DNA from: Bacteroidales bacterium
Lineage (GTDB): Bacteria > Bacteroidota > Bacteroidia > Bacteroidales > FEN-979
DNA: 36,977 nt
Reading direction: 5' to 3'
Assembly (NCBI GenBank): GCA_014860625.1
Contig: JACZJJ010000138.1
Coordinates: 1 to 36,977 of the forward strand
Within the stretch, counting starts at the first letter, position 1, and every line of letters starts with the position of its first letter. Below are positions 1 through 7,216 of the stretch, in pieces. Under the pieces are notes generated by a model that ran no database searches, was not told where the DNA came from, and saw only the letters and a program-made list of their open reading frames with translations. The position numbers and the translations under genes are program-made.

Positions 1-104
1 TCACTGTTCACCAATATTCCCTGGATCACAGGAGCAGCCTTCCACATCCCTTCCAGCAGGTCCTTCTTTGAGAGTTCAATTAAAAAGCGATTTGTTTTTA
101 TCAT
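1..104 (-). CDS. Unknown protein, N-terminal fragment (runs off the window)
   Basis: A leftward open frame begins with ATG at 104-102 and stays open for 34 codons to the window edge, so only the N-terminus is visible (it begins MIKTNRFLIELSKKDLLEGM). I do not recognise the family. There is no signal peptide or obvious motif in the visible part. It is divergent from the galactosidase gene that starts at 221. A possible minus-strand -7 box (TACATTCG, 152-159) lies 47 bases upstream of the start. The call rests only on an open frame, an ATG and its position opposite a divergent gene, so it could be wrong. Confidence 0.4.
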   Translation of the reverse strand, partial: MIKTNRFLIELSKKDLLEGMWKAAPVIQGILVNS

Positions 105-189
105 CCTAGACGGTAATTCGAATTAGTTTTGGAGAGTGTCGTTGCGAAATGCGAATGTACAAAATAACGGCCAAAAGCCCAAGTTTTTC

Positions 190-197
190 TACCTTTA
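190..197 (+). promoter_or_regulatory. Possible -7 box for the alpha-galactosidase gene
   Basis: TACCTTTA matches seven of the eight positions considered in the Bacteroidota -7 consensus TAnnTTTG and lies 23 bases before the ATG at 221. The last base deviates, so this is weaker than the other boxes in the window. Confidence 0.35.
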
Positions 198-220
198 CGG
201 TTCACCAATAAACCTGTTCG

Positions 221-2509
221 ATGAAAATCAATGTCTGGTTCGGCATCACTCTTCTGTTTTTGATCCTTGCCGGGTGCTCCCCGGAGAAAGAGCAATCATC
301 CATTTCTCTGAACCAACCCTGGCAGTTTTACCCCGGCGATCACATAAGATATCCGGGAACTGAATTTAATGACACCACGAGGGCAACGATATCTCCATCC
401 AAACCATGGGAACGACAGGGTTTCAAAAACCTTGACGGATATGCCTGGTACCGGTGCACCGTGATGATCCCTTCTTCGCTGAAGCAGCAAGGATATTTCC
501 ACGACACCCTTCAGATCTCGCTGGGGAAAATTGATGACTGCGACCAGGTATTCCTGAACGGGAAGCTGATCGGAGAGAACGGCATGACGGTTTATGATGA
601 AAGAGATCCGGATACATCCTTTGCTGAGAGCTATGGTTTCTGGGACAAACCGAGGCACTACCTGCTCTCTGTGAATGACCCGCGAATCCGTTGGGATGAA
701 GAAAATACCATCGCAATCAGGGTATACGATTCGGGTGGATTGGGAGGCCTTTTTGACGGCCCTTTTGAACTCTCGATGCTTGACCTGGAGGATTACATCC
801 ATTTTGATGCCGCTTCAGCCGGATTTGATTATGGTCCGGGAAACTGTTTAACGAAGAACTTTACCATCGAAAACCGCTCTTCTGCCGAAGGATTTCAGGG
901 TGTGCTGAGCATGAACGTCTTCAATACACGCAACAGGAGTTGTCTCTTCAGAAAAGACACGTTGGTGCTGTTGGAACCGGGTTCCCTCAACACCTTCTCT
1001 TTCACCATTGACAACATCCCGACGTCACCGGTATCGGCAGAAGTGTCATTTACCGAAGGAGCATCCGGCATCCCGATATCCGGCATCCTTGATCTTCCTT
1101 ATATCCTGACACCACAGGTTTCGGTTTATCCCAGGATCAACGGTGCACGGGTTTTTGGCGTAAGACCTGGTTCGCCATTCCTGTTTAAGGTTCCTGCCAC
1201 CGGAAAAGCTCCCCTCTCCTATTTTGCAGAAAACCTGCCGGAAGGGTTGAACCTCCATGCATCAACCGGAATTATTTCCGGCCAGGTCAATGAACCCGGC
1301 TCCTATTTCTGTTCTTTAATCGTTGAAAACAGTGTAGGAACGGCAAAGGAACCATTCAGAATTGAAGTGGGTGATCTCATCTCACTAACGCCACCTCTGG
1401 GATGGAACAGCTGGAACTGCTGGGGGTTGAGTGTGAGTGACGAAAAAGTCAGGTCCTCTGCTCTGGCTATGAAAGAGAGCGGGCTGATCGATCATGGCTG
1501 GAGCTATATCAATATCGATGATGGATGGGAGGCCACCCATGTGGACGGCAAAATTGCAACGAATGAAAAGTTCCCCGATATGCATGCGCTGTGCGATTAT
1601 GTTCATTCACTTGGGCTGAAGATCGGAATCTATTCTTCACCCGGGCCTACCACATGTGGAGGGTATGAAGGGAGCTATGGCTTTGAACAGGCTGATGCCG
1701 ACTCCTATGCTTCCTGGGGTATGGACTACCTGAAATACGACTGGTGCTCCTATTTCAGGATTGCACCGACACCCAACCAGGAGGAACTCGAACATCCTTA
1801 TCGGATCATGGAGAAAGCCCTTCTATCAACCGGTCGCGACATCCATTACAGCCTTTGCCAGTACGGTATGGGCAAGGTGTGGAAGTGGGGTGCCAGTGTT
1901 GGAGGAAACTCCTGGAGGACAACAGGAGACATCACTGATACCTGGGAAAGCCTGTCAGGAATCGGATTCAGTCAGGGCGCCTGTTCTCAGTATGCCAATC
2001 CGGGACACTGGAATGACCCCGACATGCTGGTCCTGGGATGGGTCGGATGGGGTCCGAATCTCCATTATACACAACTTACCCCGAACGAGCAATACACTCA
2101 CATCACACTGTGGAGCATGCTGGCCTCCCCGCTTCTTCTTGGGAACGACCTGAGTCAGCTTGATCCATTTACCATGAATCTGCTGACCAACGATGAAGTC
2201 CTTGCAGTCAATCAGGATCCGTTGGGGATACAAGCAATTCCGGTGGTTCAGAATGATTTTTATCAGATATGGACCAAGGGGATGGAAGATGGAAGTTCCG
2301 TTCTCGGCTTGTTCAATCTAACAGAACAATCACTGAATCTGGGAGTAAATCTGCAAGAGTTGGGCTTTGGTGAACGATATGGGATACGCGATCTCTGGCA
2401 GCAACGGGAACTGGGGAAGGTTGAACGTTATTTTGAGATAAGGATCGAGCCTCACGGCGCCAGGATGATTCATCTGAAAAAAGATATGAAAGATTTTGTT
2501 AAACAATAA
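221..2509 (+). CDS. GH27 alpha-galactosidase-like lipoprotein with N-terminal sugar-binding-type and Ig-like domains
   Basis: This is probably an exo-acting glycoside hydrolase that removes terminal alpha-galactosyl (or alpha-N-acetylgalactosaminyl) residues. It has a lipoprotein signal (hydrophobic stretch, then LAGC with Cys19), so it should be anchored to an outer or periplasmic membrane face. Residues about 30-190 look like a galactose-binding-type jelly roll of the GH2 N-terminal kind. Residues about 300-385 resemble a putative Ig (He_PIG) domain (ENLPEGLNLHASTGIISG). The GH27 barrel starts near residue 388 (TPPLGWNSWNCWG). The KYDWC motif supplies the nucleophile Asp507 and SWRTTGDI supplies the likely acid/base Asp570, with Arg566 before it; HWNDPDML follows near 597-604. 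A C-terminal beta domain ends the protein. At 762 residues it is longer than plain GH27 enzymes because of the added N-terminal domains. No SusC/SusD pair is next to it, so substrate cannot be inferred from context. Confidence 0.88.
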   Translation: MKINVWFGITLLFLILAGCSPEKEQSSISLNQPWQFYPGDHIRYPGTEFNDTTRATISPSKPWERQGFKNLDGYAWYRCTVMIPSSLKQQGYFHDTLQISLGKIDDCDQVFLNGKLIGENGMTVYDERDPDTSFAESYGFWDKPRHYLLSVNDPRIRWDEENTIAIRVYDSGGLGGLFDGPFELSMLDLEDYIHFDAASAGFDYGPGNCLTKNFTIENRSSAEGFQGVLSMNVFNTRNRSCLFRKDTLVLLEPGSLNTFSFTIDNIPTSPVSAEVSFTEGASGIPISGILDLPYILTPQVSVYPRINGARVFGVRPGSPFLFKVPATGKAPLSYFAENLPEGLNLHASTGIISGQVNEPGSYFCSLIVENSVGTAKEPFRIEVGDLISLTPPLGWNSWNCWGLSVSDEKVRSSALAMKESGLIDHGWSYINIDDGWEATHVDGKIATNEKFPDMHALCDYVHSLGLKIGIYSSPGPTTCGGYEGSYGFEQADADSYASWGMDYLKYDWCSYFRIAPTPNQEELEHPYRIMEKALLSTGRDIHYSLCQYGMGKVWKWGASVGGNSWRTTGDITDTWESLSGIGFSQGACSQYANPGHWNDPDMLVLGWVGWGPNLHYTQLTPNEQYTHITLWSMLASPLLLGNDLSQLDPFTMNLLTNDEVLAVNQDPLGIQAIPVVQNDFYQIWTKGMEDGSSVLGLFNLTEQSLNLGVNLQELGFGERYGIRDLWQQRELGKVERYFEIRIEPHGARMIHLKKDMKDFVKQ

Positions 2510-2601
2510 CTTCATTCATATATTAATTCGTTATTTTTGTGAAATTATTAACAGATCAAGAAATTAATCACACTTTTCTCAACCGGACTCAGGGTTTTAA
2601 G

Positions 2602-2609
2602 TAACTTTG
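2602..2609 (+). promoter_or_regulatory. -7 box for maeB
   Basis: TAACTTTG is a full match to TAnnTTTG, 31 bases before the maeB ATG. A second match (TATTTTTG, 2532-2539) lies further upstream in the same AT-rich spacer (2510-2640), which otherwise holds nothing recognisable. Confidence 0.6.
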
Positions 2610-2640
2610 CTAATCCGGAATAATAAAAAATCTAACAGCC

Positions 2641-4929
2641 ATGGCAAAGATTACAAAAGAAGATGCACTCAAGTATCATGAAAAAGGGCGCCCAGGAAAA
2701 ATCGAAGTAATTCCAACAAAACCACACAGGACACAACGGGATTTATCCCTCGCATATTCACCTGGAGTTGCTTTTCCTTGCCTGGAGATTGAAAAAAATC
2801 CGGACGATATTTACCGATACACGTCAAAAGGAAATTTGGTGGCAGTAATCTCCAATGGAACTGCTGTTCTTGGATTGGGAAACATTGGCGCGGATGCCGG
2901 CAAACCGGTAATGGAAGGGAAAGGATTGCTGTTTAAAATATTTGCAGACATTGATGTTTTCGACATTGAAGTTGAGACCAGGGAGGTCGATAAATTTGTT
3001 GAAACGGTAAAACAGATCGCTGTCACCTTTGGGGGGATTAATCTCGAGGATATCAAAGCTCCTGAATGTTTTGAGATAGAAGAGATCTTAAAAAGGGAGC
3101 TGCAGATTCCGATCATGCACGACGACCAGCACGGTACGGCAATTATTTCAGCTGCAGGCTGGATCAACGCGATTGAAATCGCCGGAAAGAAGAAAGAAGA
3201 AGTGAGAATTGTCGTTAACGGGGCTGGTGCCTCTGCCATTGCCTGTACCAAACTTCTTGTCTCTATTGGTGCCCGCAAAGAGAATATTGTCATGCTCGAC
3301 ACCAAAGGGGTGTTGCGTAGAGACAGGACAGACATGAACAAATACAAACAACTTTTTGCCACCGACAGGGATATACATACACTGGAAGAGGCGATGAAAG
3401 GGGCTGATGTATTCCTCGGCCTCTCCTCCAAGGATGTCTTATCCCAGGACATGGTACGTTCCATGGCTGATAATCCCGTCGTTTTCGCGATGGCCAATCC
3501 TGATCCCGAAATCACCTATGAAGCAGCGATGGAGGCCCGTCCCGATGTTCTGATGGCAACAGGTCGTTCCGATTACCCGAACCAGGTAAATAATGTACTT
3601 GGGTTTCCCTTTATTTTCAGGGGAGCATTGGATGTGCGAGCTACTTGCATCAACGAAGAGATGAAAATTGCCGCTGTTTATGCCCTCGCAAAACTGGCAA
3701 AGGAAGATGTTCCTGAAAATGTCAGTGAAGCCTATAATGTAAAAAATCTGGTCTACGGTCGTGAATATTTCATCCCTAAACCTTTGGATATCCGATTGAT
3801 CACAACCATTGCTCCTGCCGTTGCCAAAGCTGCCATGGATTCGGGAGTGGCACGAAAGCCAATTACCGACTGGGATGCCTATAAATCAGAACTGAGCCGC
3901 CGCCTGGGACTGGAGAACCAGCTCCTGCGAGGCATCACATTGAAAGCCAAACTGGATCCAAAACGGATTGTCTATCCTGAAGGCGCCAATCTGAAAATCC
4001 TGAAAGCAGCCAACGAAGTCTATCACGAGGGAATCGCTATACCAATCCTGCTTGGAGATGAGGAACAGATCCGTCAGATTCTTTCTGAGAACCACCTGGA
4101 CCTCAACGGTGTTACGATTATTGACCCAAGGGGAAAAGAAGAAGAAGAACGCAGAAACCGGTTTGCTGAATTAATCTGGCAAAAGCGGCAGAGAAAAGGA
4201 ATTACGAAAGATGAGGCGTATGAATTAACGTTCGACAGGAATTACTTCGGCATCATGATGGTGGAAACCGGCGAAGCCGACACGATGGTATCGGGTATTA
4301 CGAGTGAATATGGTGCTGTGATGGGACCTGCCCTTCAACTTATCGGACCAAGATCGGATCTGAACAGGGTATCCGGCATGTACATTCTCATCACGAAAAA
4401 AGGACCCTATTTCTTTGCAGATACAACTGTCAACCTCGATCCGGACTGGAAAACCCTTGCCGATACGGCTTTGCTGACTGCCGAAACCATTCGCAGATTC
4501 AACATCGAGCCAGTGATTGCGATGGTCTCCTTTTCAAACTTTGGTTCGGTCAAAGCATCGGAACACACACAGGGGCCGGTAAGGGTGCGACAAGCTACAA
4601 AATACCTGCATGAAAATTTCCCGGACCTGCTGGTCGACGGAGAGATGCAGGCAAATTTTGCACTGAACAGGGAGTTGCGTAAGTCAAAATTTCCGTTCTC
4701 CAAAATTGCCGACCACGATGCGAATGTGTTGATCTTCTCAAACCTGAGCTCCGGAAATGCAGCCTATAAGATCATGCAGGAGATTGGGGGCACTGATGCC
4801 ATTGGTCCGATTCTCATGGGAATGAACAAGCCGATTCATGTGGTACCACTGGAATGCAGTGTACGCGAAGTGGTTCATATCACTACAATTGCGGTAGTTG
4901 ATGCGCAGCATGCGACCCGGGAAGCATGA
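2641..4929 (+). CDS. maeB: NADP-dependent malic enzyme fused to a phosphotransacetylase-like domain (MaeB type)
   Basis: It converts malate to pyruvate and CO2 with reduction of NADP+, supplying pyruvate and reducing power in the cytoplasm. Residues 1 to about 430 are the malic enzyme: LSLAYSPGVAFPC near 35-47, the metal-binding GGINLEDIKAPECFEIE around 131-147, DDQHGTA at 161-167 and a Rossmann NGAGASA at 193-199. From about residue 450 to the end is a phosphate acetyl/butyryltransferase (PTA)-like domain, with GEADTMVSGITSEYG near 545-560 and DGEMQANFAL near 665. In MaeB proteins this domain is generally regulatory (acetyl-CoA sensing) rather than a working transacetylase. The 762-residue length is normal for this fusion. 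It has its own promoter and stands alone; the cold-shock gene downstream has a separate -7 box. Confidence 0.96.
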   Translation: MAKITKEDALKYHEKGRPGKIEVIPTKPHRTQRDLSLAYSPGVAFPCLEIEKNPDDIYRYTSKGNLVAVISNGTAVLGLGNIGADAGKPVMEGKGLLFKIFADIDVFDIEVETREVDKFVETVKQIAVTFGGINLEDIKAPECFEIEEILKRELQIPIMHDDQHGTAIISAAGWINAIEIAGKKKEEVRIVVNGAGASAIACTKLLVSIGARKENIVMLDTKGVLRRDRTDMNKYKQLFATDRDIHTLEEAMKGADVFLGLSSKDVLSQDMVRSMADNPVVFAMANPDPEITYEAAMEARPDVLMATGRSDYPNQVNNVLGFPFIFRGALDVRATCINEEMKIAAVYALAKLAKEDVPENVSEAYNVKNLVYGREYFIPKPLDIRLITTIAPAVAKAAMDSGVARKPITDWDAYKSELSRRLGLENQLLRGITLKAKLDPKRIVYPEGANLKILKAANEVYHEGIAIPILLGDEEQIRQILSENHLDLNGVTIIDPRGKEEEERRNRFAELIWQKRQRKGITKDEAYELTFDRNYFGIMMVETGEADTMVSGITSEYGAVMGPALQLIGPRSDLNRVSGMYILITKKGPYFFADTTVNLDPDWKTLADTALLTAETIRRFNIEPVIAMVSFSNFGSVKASEHTQGPVRVRQATKYLHENFPDLLVDGEMQANFALNRELRKSKFPFSKIADHDANVLIFSNLSSGNAAYKIMQEIGGTDAIGPILMGMNKPIHVVPLECSVREVVHITTIAVVDAQHATREA

Positions 4930-4966
4930 AAATAGTTAAATAATTTCCTATTTATCAAATAAGTTG

Positions 4967-4974
4967 TACCTTCG
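4967..4974 (+). promoter_or_regulatory. Probable -7 box for the cold-shock gene
   Basis: TACCTTCG matches TAnnTTTG with C at the seventh position and lies 30 bases before the ATG at 5005. The AT-rich leader between them could carry the cold-responsive mRNA structure usual for csp genes, but no fold is evident by eye. Confidence 0.5.
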
Positions 4975-5004
4975 CATGGTTAATCATTCTAATTTAATAT
5001 AATT

Positions 5005-5196
5005 ATGTCAACAGGTAAAGTAAAATTTTTCAATGAGAGAAAAGGTTTCGGTTTCATCATTGATGACGAAAGTCAAAAGGACCTCTTTGTTCACGTAAGC
5101 GGTATCATTGACAAGATTCAGGAAAACGACGATGTTGTGTTTGATATTACTGAAGACCAACGTGGTAAAAAAGCAATCAATGTAAAAAAAGCATAA
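5005..5196 (+). CDS. Cold-shock domain protein (single CSD, RNA chaperone)
   Basis: A 63-residue OB-fold protein that binds single-stranded RNA or DNA and melts mRNA structure. Both nucleic-acid-binding motifs are present: RNP1 KGFGFI at residues 13-18 and RNP2 LFVHVS at 27-32. The Bacteroidota variant begins MSTGKVKFFNERKGFGFI and ends in a basic tail. The length is typical for the CspA family. It is monocistronic: its own -7 box precedes it and a strong hairpin terminator follows 25 bases after the stop. Confidence 0.95.
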   Translation: MSTGKVKFFNERKGFGFIIDDESQKDLFVHVSGIIDKIQENDDVVFDITEDQRGKKAINVKKA

Positions 5197-5213
5197 TTTT
5201 ATTACACTTGATG

Positions 5214-5247
5214 CAAAAAAAGGCGACCCGAGGGTCGCCTTTTTTTT
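5214..5247. terminator. Bidirectional intrinsic terminator between csp and dnaN
   Basis: An 8-bp GC-rich stem (GGCGACCC at 5222-5229 pairing with GGGTCGCC at 5232-5239) is flanked by an A-run (5215-5221) on the left and eight Ts (5240-5247) on the right. It can therefore terminate csp transcription rightwards and, read from the other strand, dnaN transcription leftwards. Confidence 0.9.
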
Positions 5248-5279
5248 GTAGAGACGACCCATGGGTCGTCTCTACAAAA
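5244..5279. repeat. Perfect 36-bp palindrome (GTAGAGACG... type)
   Basis: Positions 5244-5261 are the exact reverse complement of 5262-5279. The core begins GTAGAGACGACCC and ends GGGTCGTCTCTAC. It abuts the preceding terminator, sharing its T-run and the CGACCC/GGGTCG core, and ends six bases before the dnaN stop codon. It resembles the palindromes at 34547-34574 and 36850-36870 in layout. Confidence 0.85.
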
Positions 5280-5285
5280 CGGTCG

Positions 5286-6410
5286 TTATTTAGCCAGCAT
5301 AACCGGCATAACCAGCATCAGGATATCTTCCTCTTTGTTCTCGTTATTGACAGGGAGGAGTATGCCTGCCCGGTTGGAAGCCGACATTTCAATCATCACT
5401 TCGTCGGTTTCAGCATTGTTCAGCATCTCAACCATAAACTTGGAATTGAACCCTATTTCCATATCATCGCCTTCATATGCGCAGGTTAAGCGCTCTTTGG
5501 CTTCATTGGAAAAATCGATATCCTCTGCAGAGAGTACCAGCTCTTTTCCCGAGATCTTGAACCGGATCTGGTGTGTCGACTGGTTGGCAAAGATGGAAAC
5601 CCTGCGAATTGATGTCAGCAGAGACATCCTGTCAATCGTAAGCTTATTGGGATTATTTGTGGGAATTACAGCCTCATAATTAGGATATTTGCCATCAATC
5701 AGGCGGCAAACCAGTTCAATGTTGCTGAAGGAGAAAAAGGCATTGGACTTATTGTATTCCAGTTTAACGGGAACATCTTGAGTGCTTAGAATGTTCTTTA
5801 AAAGGTTGAGCGGCTTCTTGGGCAAGATAAAATTGGCCGAATCGCTCGACTTGGCATCTGAACGCTTGTATTTTACCAGCTTGTGCGCATCGGTTGCGAC
5901 GAATGTAATATCATCCGGGGAGAGTTCGCAGAATACACCAGAAAGCACCAATCTCAACTCGTCATTCCCGGTAGCAAACAGTGTTTTGTTGATGGCCTGT
6001 GCCAGCAGGTCGGAAGGCAATTCAATTGAAGTTGTTTCGTCGAGAGGCGGAGTTCTTGGATACTCGTCACTTTTGTGTCCCGAAAGCTTGTATTTTCCTT
6101 CGCCTGCAGAGATCTCAATCAATTGGTTTGCATCGCTGATGGAGAAAGAGAGAGGTATGTCAGGGAATGTCTTCAGGGTATCCACAAGGATCTTAGCCGG
6201 AATCGCAACGCTTCCAGACTCTTCAGCCCGGTCGGGCTTCATAGTGACGCTCATGGTCGTCTCGAGGTCTGAGGAGGTCACTTTCAGTCCATCCTCTTTC
6301 AGTTCAAATAAAAAGTCGTCAAGAATAGGCAAGGTGTTGTTGCTATTGATCACACCGATAATAGCCTGCAAATTCTTTAGCAGCAAGGAGCTCGAGATGA
6401 TAAACTTCAT
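5286..6410 (-). CDS. dnaN: DNA polymerase III sliding clamp (beta subunit)
   Basis: The ring-shaped processivity clamp that tethers DNA polymerase III and other repair factors to DNA. The 374-residue length fits the three-domain DnaN fold. The protein opens MKFIISSSLLLKNLQAIIGVINSNNTLPILDDFLF, cited here only as its characteristic first-domain pattern (the NTLPILD segment is the most diagnostic). It ends with the usual short hydrophobic tail (LVMPVMLAK). It is the last gene of the leftward block prmA - exported protein - plsY - dnaN, but a clear -7 box (6435-6442) in the 85-base gap suggests its own promoter. The gene is not next to dnaA or recF, a common situation in Bacteroidota. Confidence 0.96.
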   Translation of the reverse strand: MKFIISSSLLLKNLQAIIGVINSNNTLPILDDFLFELKEDGLKVTSSDLETTMSVTMKPDRAEESGSVAIPAKILVDTLKTFPDIPLSFSISDANQLIEISAGEGKYKLSGHKSDEYPRTPPLDETTSIELPSDLLAQAINKTLFATGNDELRLVLSGVFCELSPDDITFVATDAHKLVKYKRSDAKSSDSANFILPKKPLNLLKNILSTQDVPVKLEYNKSNAFFSFSNIELVCRLIDGKYPNYEAVIPTNNPNKLTIDRMSLLTSIRRVSIFANQSTHQIRFKISGKELVLSAEDIDFSNEAKERLTCAYEGDDMEIGFNSKFMVEMLNNAETDEVMIEMSASNRAGILLPVNNENKEEDILMLVMPVMLAK

Positions 6411-6434
6411 AATGTCAAAGTTTTAAAATTTGGT

Positions 6435-6442
6435 CAAATATA
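6435..6442 (-). promoter_or_regulatory. -7 box for dnaN
   Basis: Read on the minus strand the sequence is TATATTTG, a full match to TAnnTTTG, 24 bases upstream of the dnaN ATG at 6410. Confidence 0.6.
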
Positions 6443-6495
6443 CAATAATCCGTTTTGATAAACAACTGATTCAACTGGTTGGTTATTATCGTTTC

Positions 6496-7131
6496 TTAAC
6501 TTTTTTTTCGCCGGAAAATGAATCTGTTTTCCTCTCCTTTCAACAGCCTTTTGATATTTTTCATGTGTGTCAGGGGAATAAACACTGCCACGAATACAGC
6601 CAACCCGAGCAAAGCTAAATTGTGCTCCCCTGCGATAAAATAGACCACAAAAGGGAAGGAAACCGCTCCGAGAATAGATGACAGGGATACATATCTTGTC
6701 AGAGCAAGAGTAAGGATGAAAATGCCAAGAACCACCAGTAAAGAAATGGGATAGAGAGCCAGTCCGACACCAGCCAGCGTGCCTACTCCCTTGCCTCCCC
6801 TGAAACCGGCGAAAAGGGGAAATATATGACCGAGTACAGCAGCCACGGCACATCCGATCTCCACATAGGTTAAATTGCTGACTGTGATATCTGGAAAGGA
6901 GATCCATACCGCAAGCTGAACTGCCAGCCATCCTTTGAACACATCAAACAGCAGCACCGGAATTCCTGCCGTATAGCCAAGAACACGGATGGTATTTGTA
7001 GCACCTGCATTCCCACTGCCGTGTTCTCTGACATCCTTTCCATAAAATCCTTTGCTAACCCAAACTGCTGTAGGGATAGAACCTATCAGGTAGGCAATCA
7101 GAATCAACCCGAAAATTTCAATCCACATCAT
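6496..7131 (-). CDS. plsY: Glycerol-3-phosphate acyltransferase PlsY (acyl-phosphate dependent)
   Basis: An inner-membrane enzyme that transfers the acyl group of acyl-phosphate to glycerol-3-phosphate, the first step of phospholipid synthesis. With the ATG at 7131 it is 211 residues long, normal for PlsY, with about five membrane segments. The three family motifs are visible: GSIPTAVWVSK near residues 17-27, HGSGNAGATNTIRVLG near 37-52 and GHIFPLFAGFRGGKGVGT near 101-118. The open frame continues upstream to 7299, but that extension translates a heptanucleotide repeat array into low-complexity Arg/Lys/Glu sequence and is not part of the protein. A second ATG at 7128 would shorten it by one residue. 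A heptad array fills the 85-base gap after the preceding gene. Confidence 0.93.
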   Translation of the reverse strand: MMWIEIFGLILIAYLIGSIPTAVWVSKGFYGKDVREHGSGNAGATNTIRVLGYTAGIPVLLFDVFKGWLAVQLAVWISFPDITVSNLTYVEIGCAVAAVLGHIFPLFAGFRGGKGVGTLAGVGLALYPISLLVVLGIFILTLALTRYVSLSSILGAVSFPFVVYFIAGEHNLALLGLAVFVAVFIPLTHMKNIKRLLKGEENRFIFRRKKS

Positions 7132-7136
7132 GCTTC

Positions 7137-7211
7137 GTTTCTTGTTTCTTGTTTCTTGTTTCTTGTTTCTTCCCTCTTCCCTCTTCCCTCTTCCCTCTTC
7201 CCTCTTCCCTC
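7137..7211. repeat. Compound heptanucleotide array: GTTTCTT x5 followed by CCCTCTT x5
   Basis: Five exact copies of GTTTCTT (7137-7171) join directly to five exact copies of CCCTCTT (7172-7206) and a partial sixth. In the sense of the leftward transcript this is AAGAGGG x5 then AAGAAAC x5, a pure-purine-rich leader ending five bases before the plsY ATG. It occupies nearly the whole gap between the large exported-protein gene (stop at 7217) and plsY. Its purine-rich units might serve as extended ribosome-binding sequence. Confidence 0.95.
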
Positions 7212-7216
7212 GTCTC

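Noticed and set aside
2811-3515. 234-codon leftward open frame opposite maeB
   Set aside because: It lies wholly antisense to a well-conserved enzyme, is rich in Ser/Ile/Thr as expected of a complementary frame, and has no recognisable motif.
4440-4929. A working phosphotransacetylase activity for MaeB
   Set aside because: In MaeB-type fusions this domain is generally regulatory; nothing in the sequence shows catalysis.
5782-6426. 214-codon rightward frame inside dnaN
   Set aside because: It is antisense to the sliding clamp gene and has no independent support.
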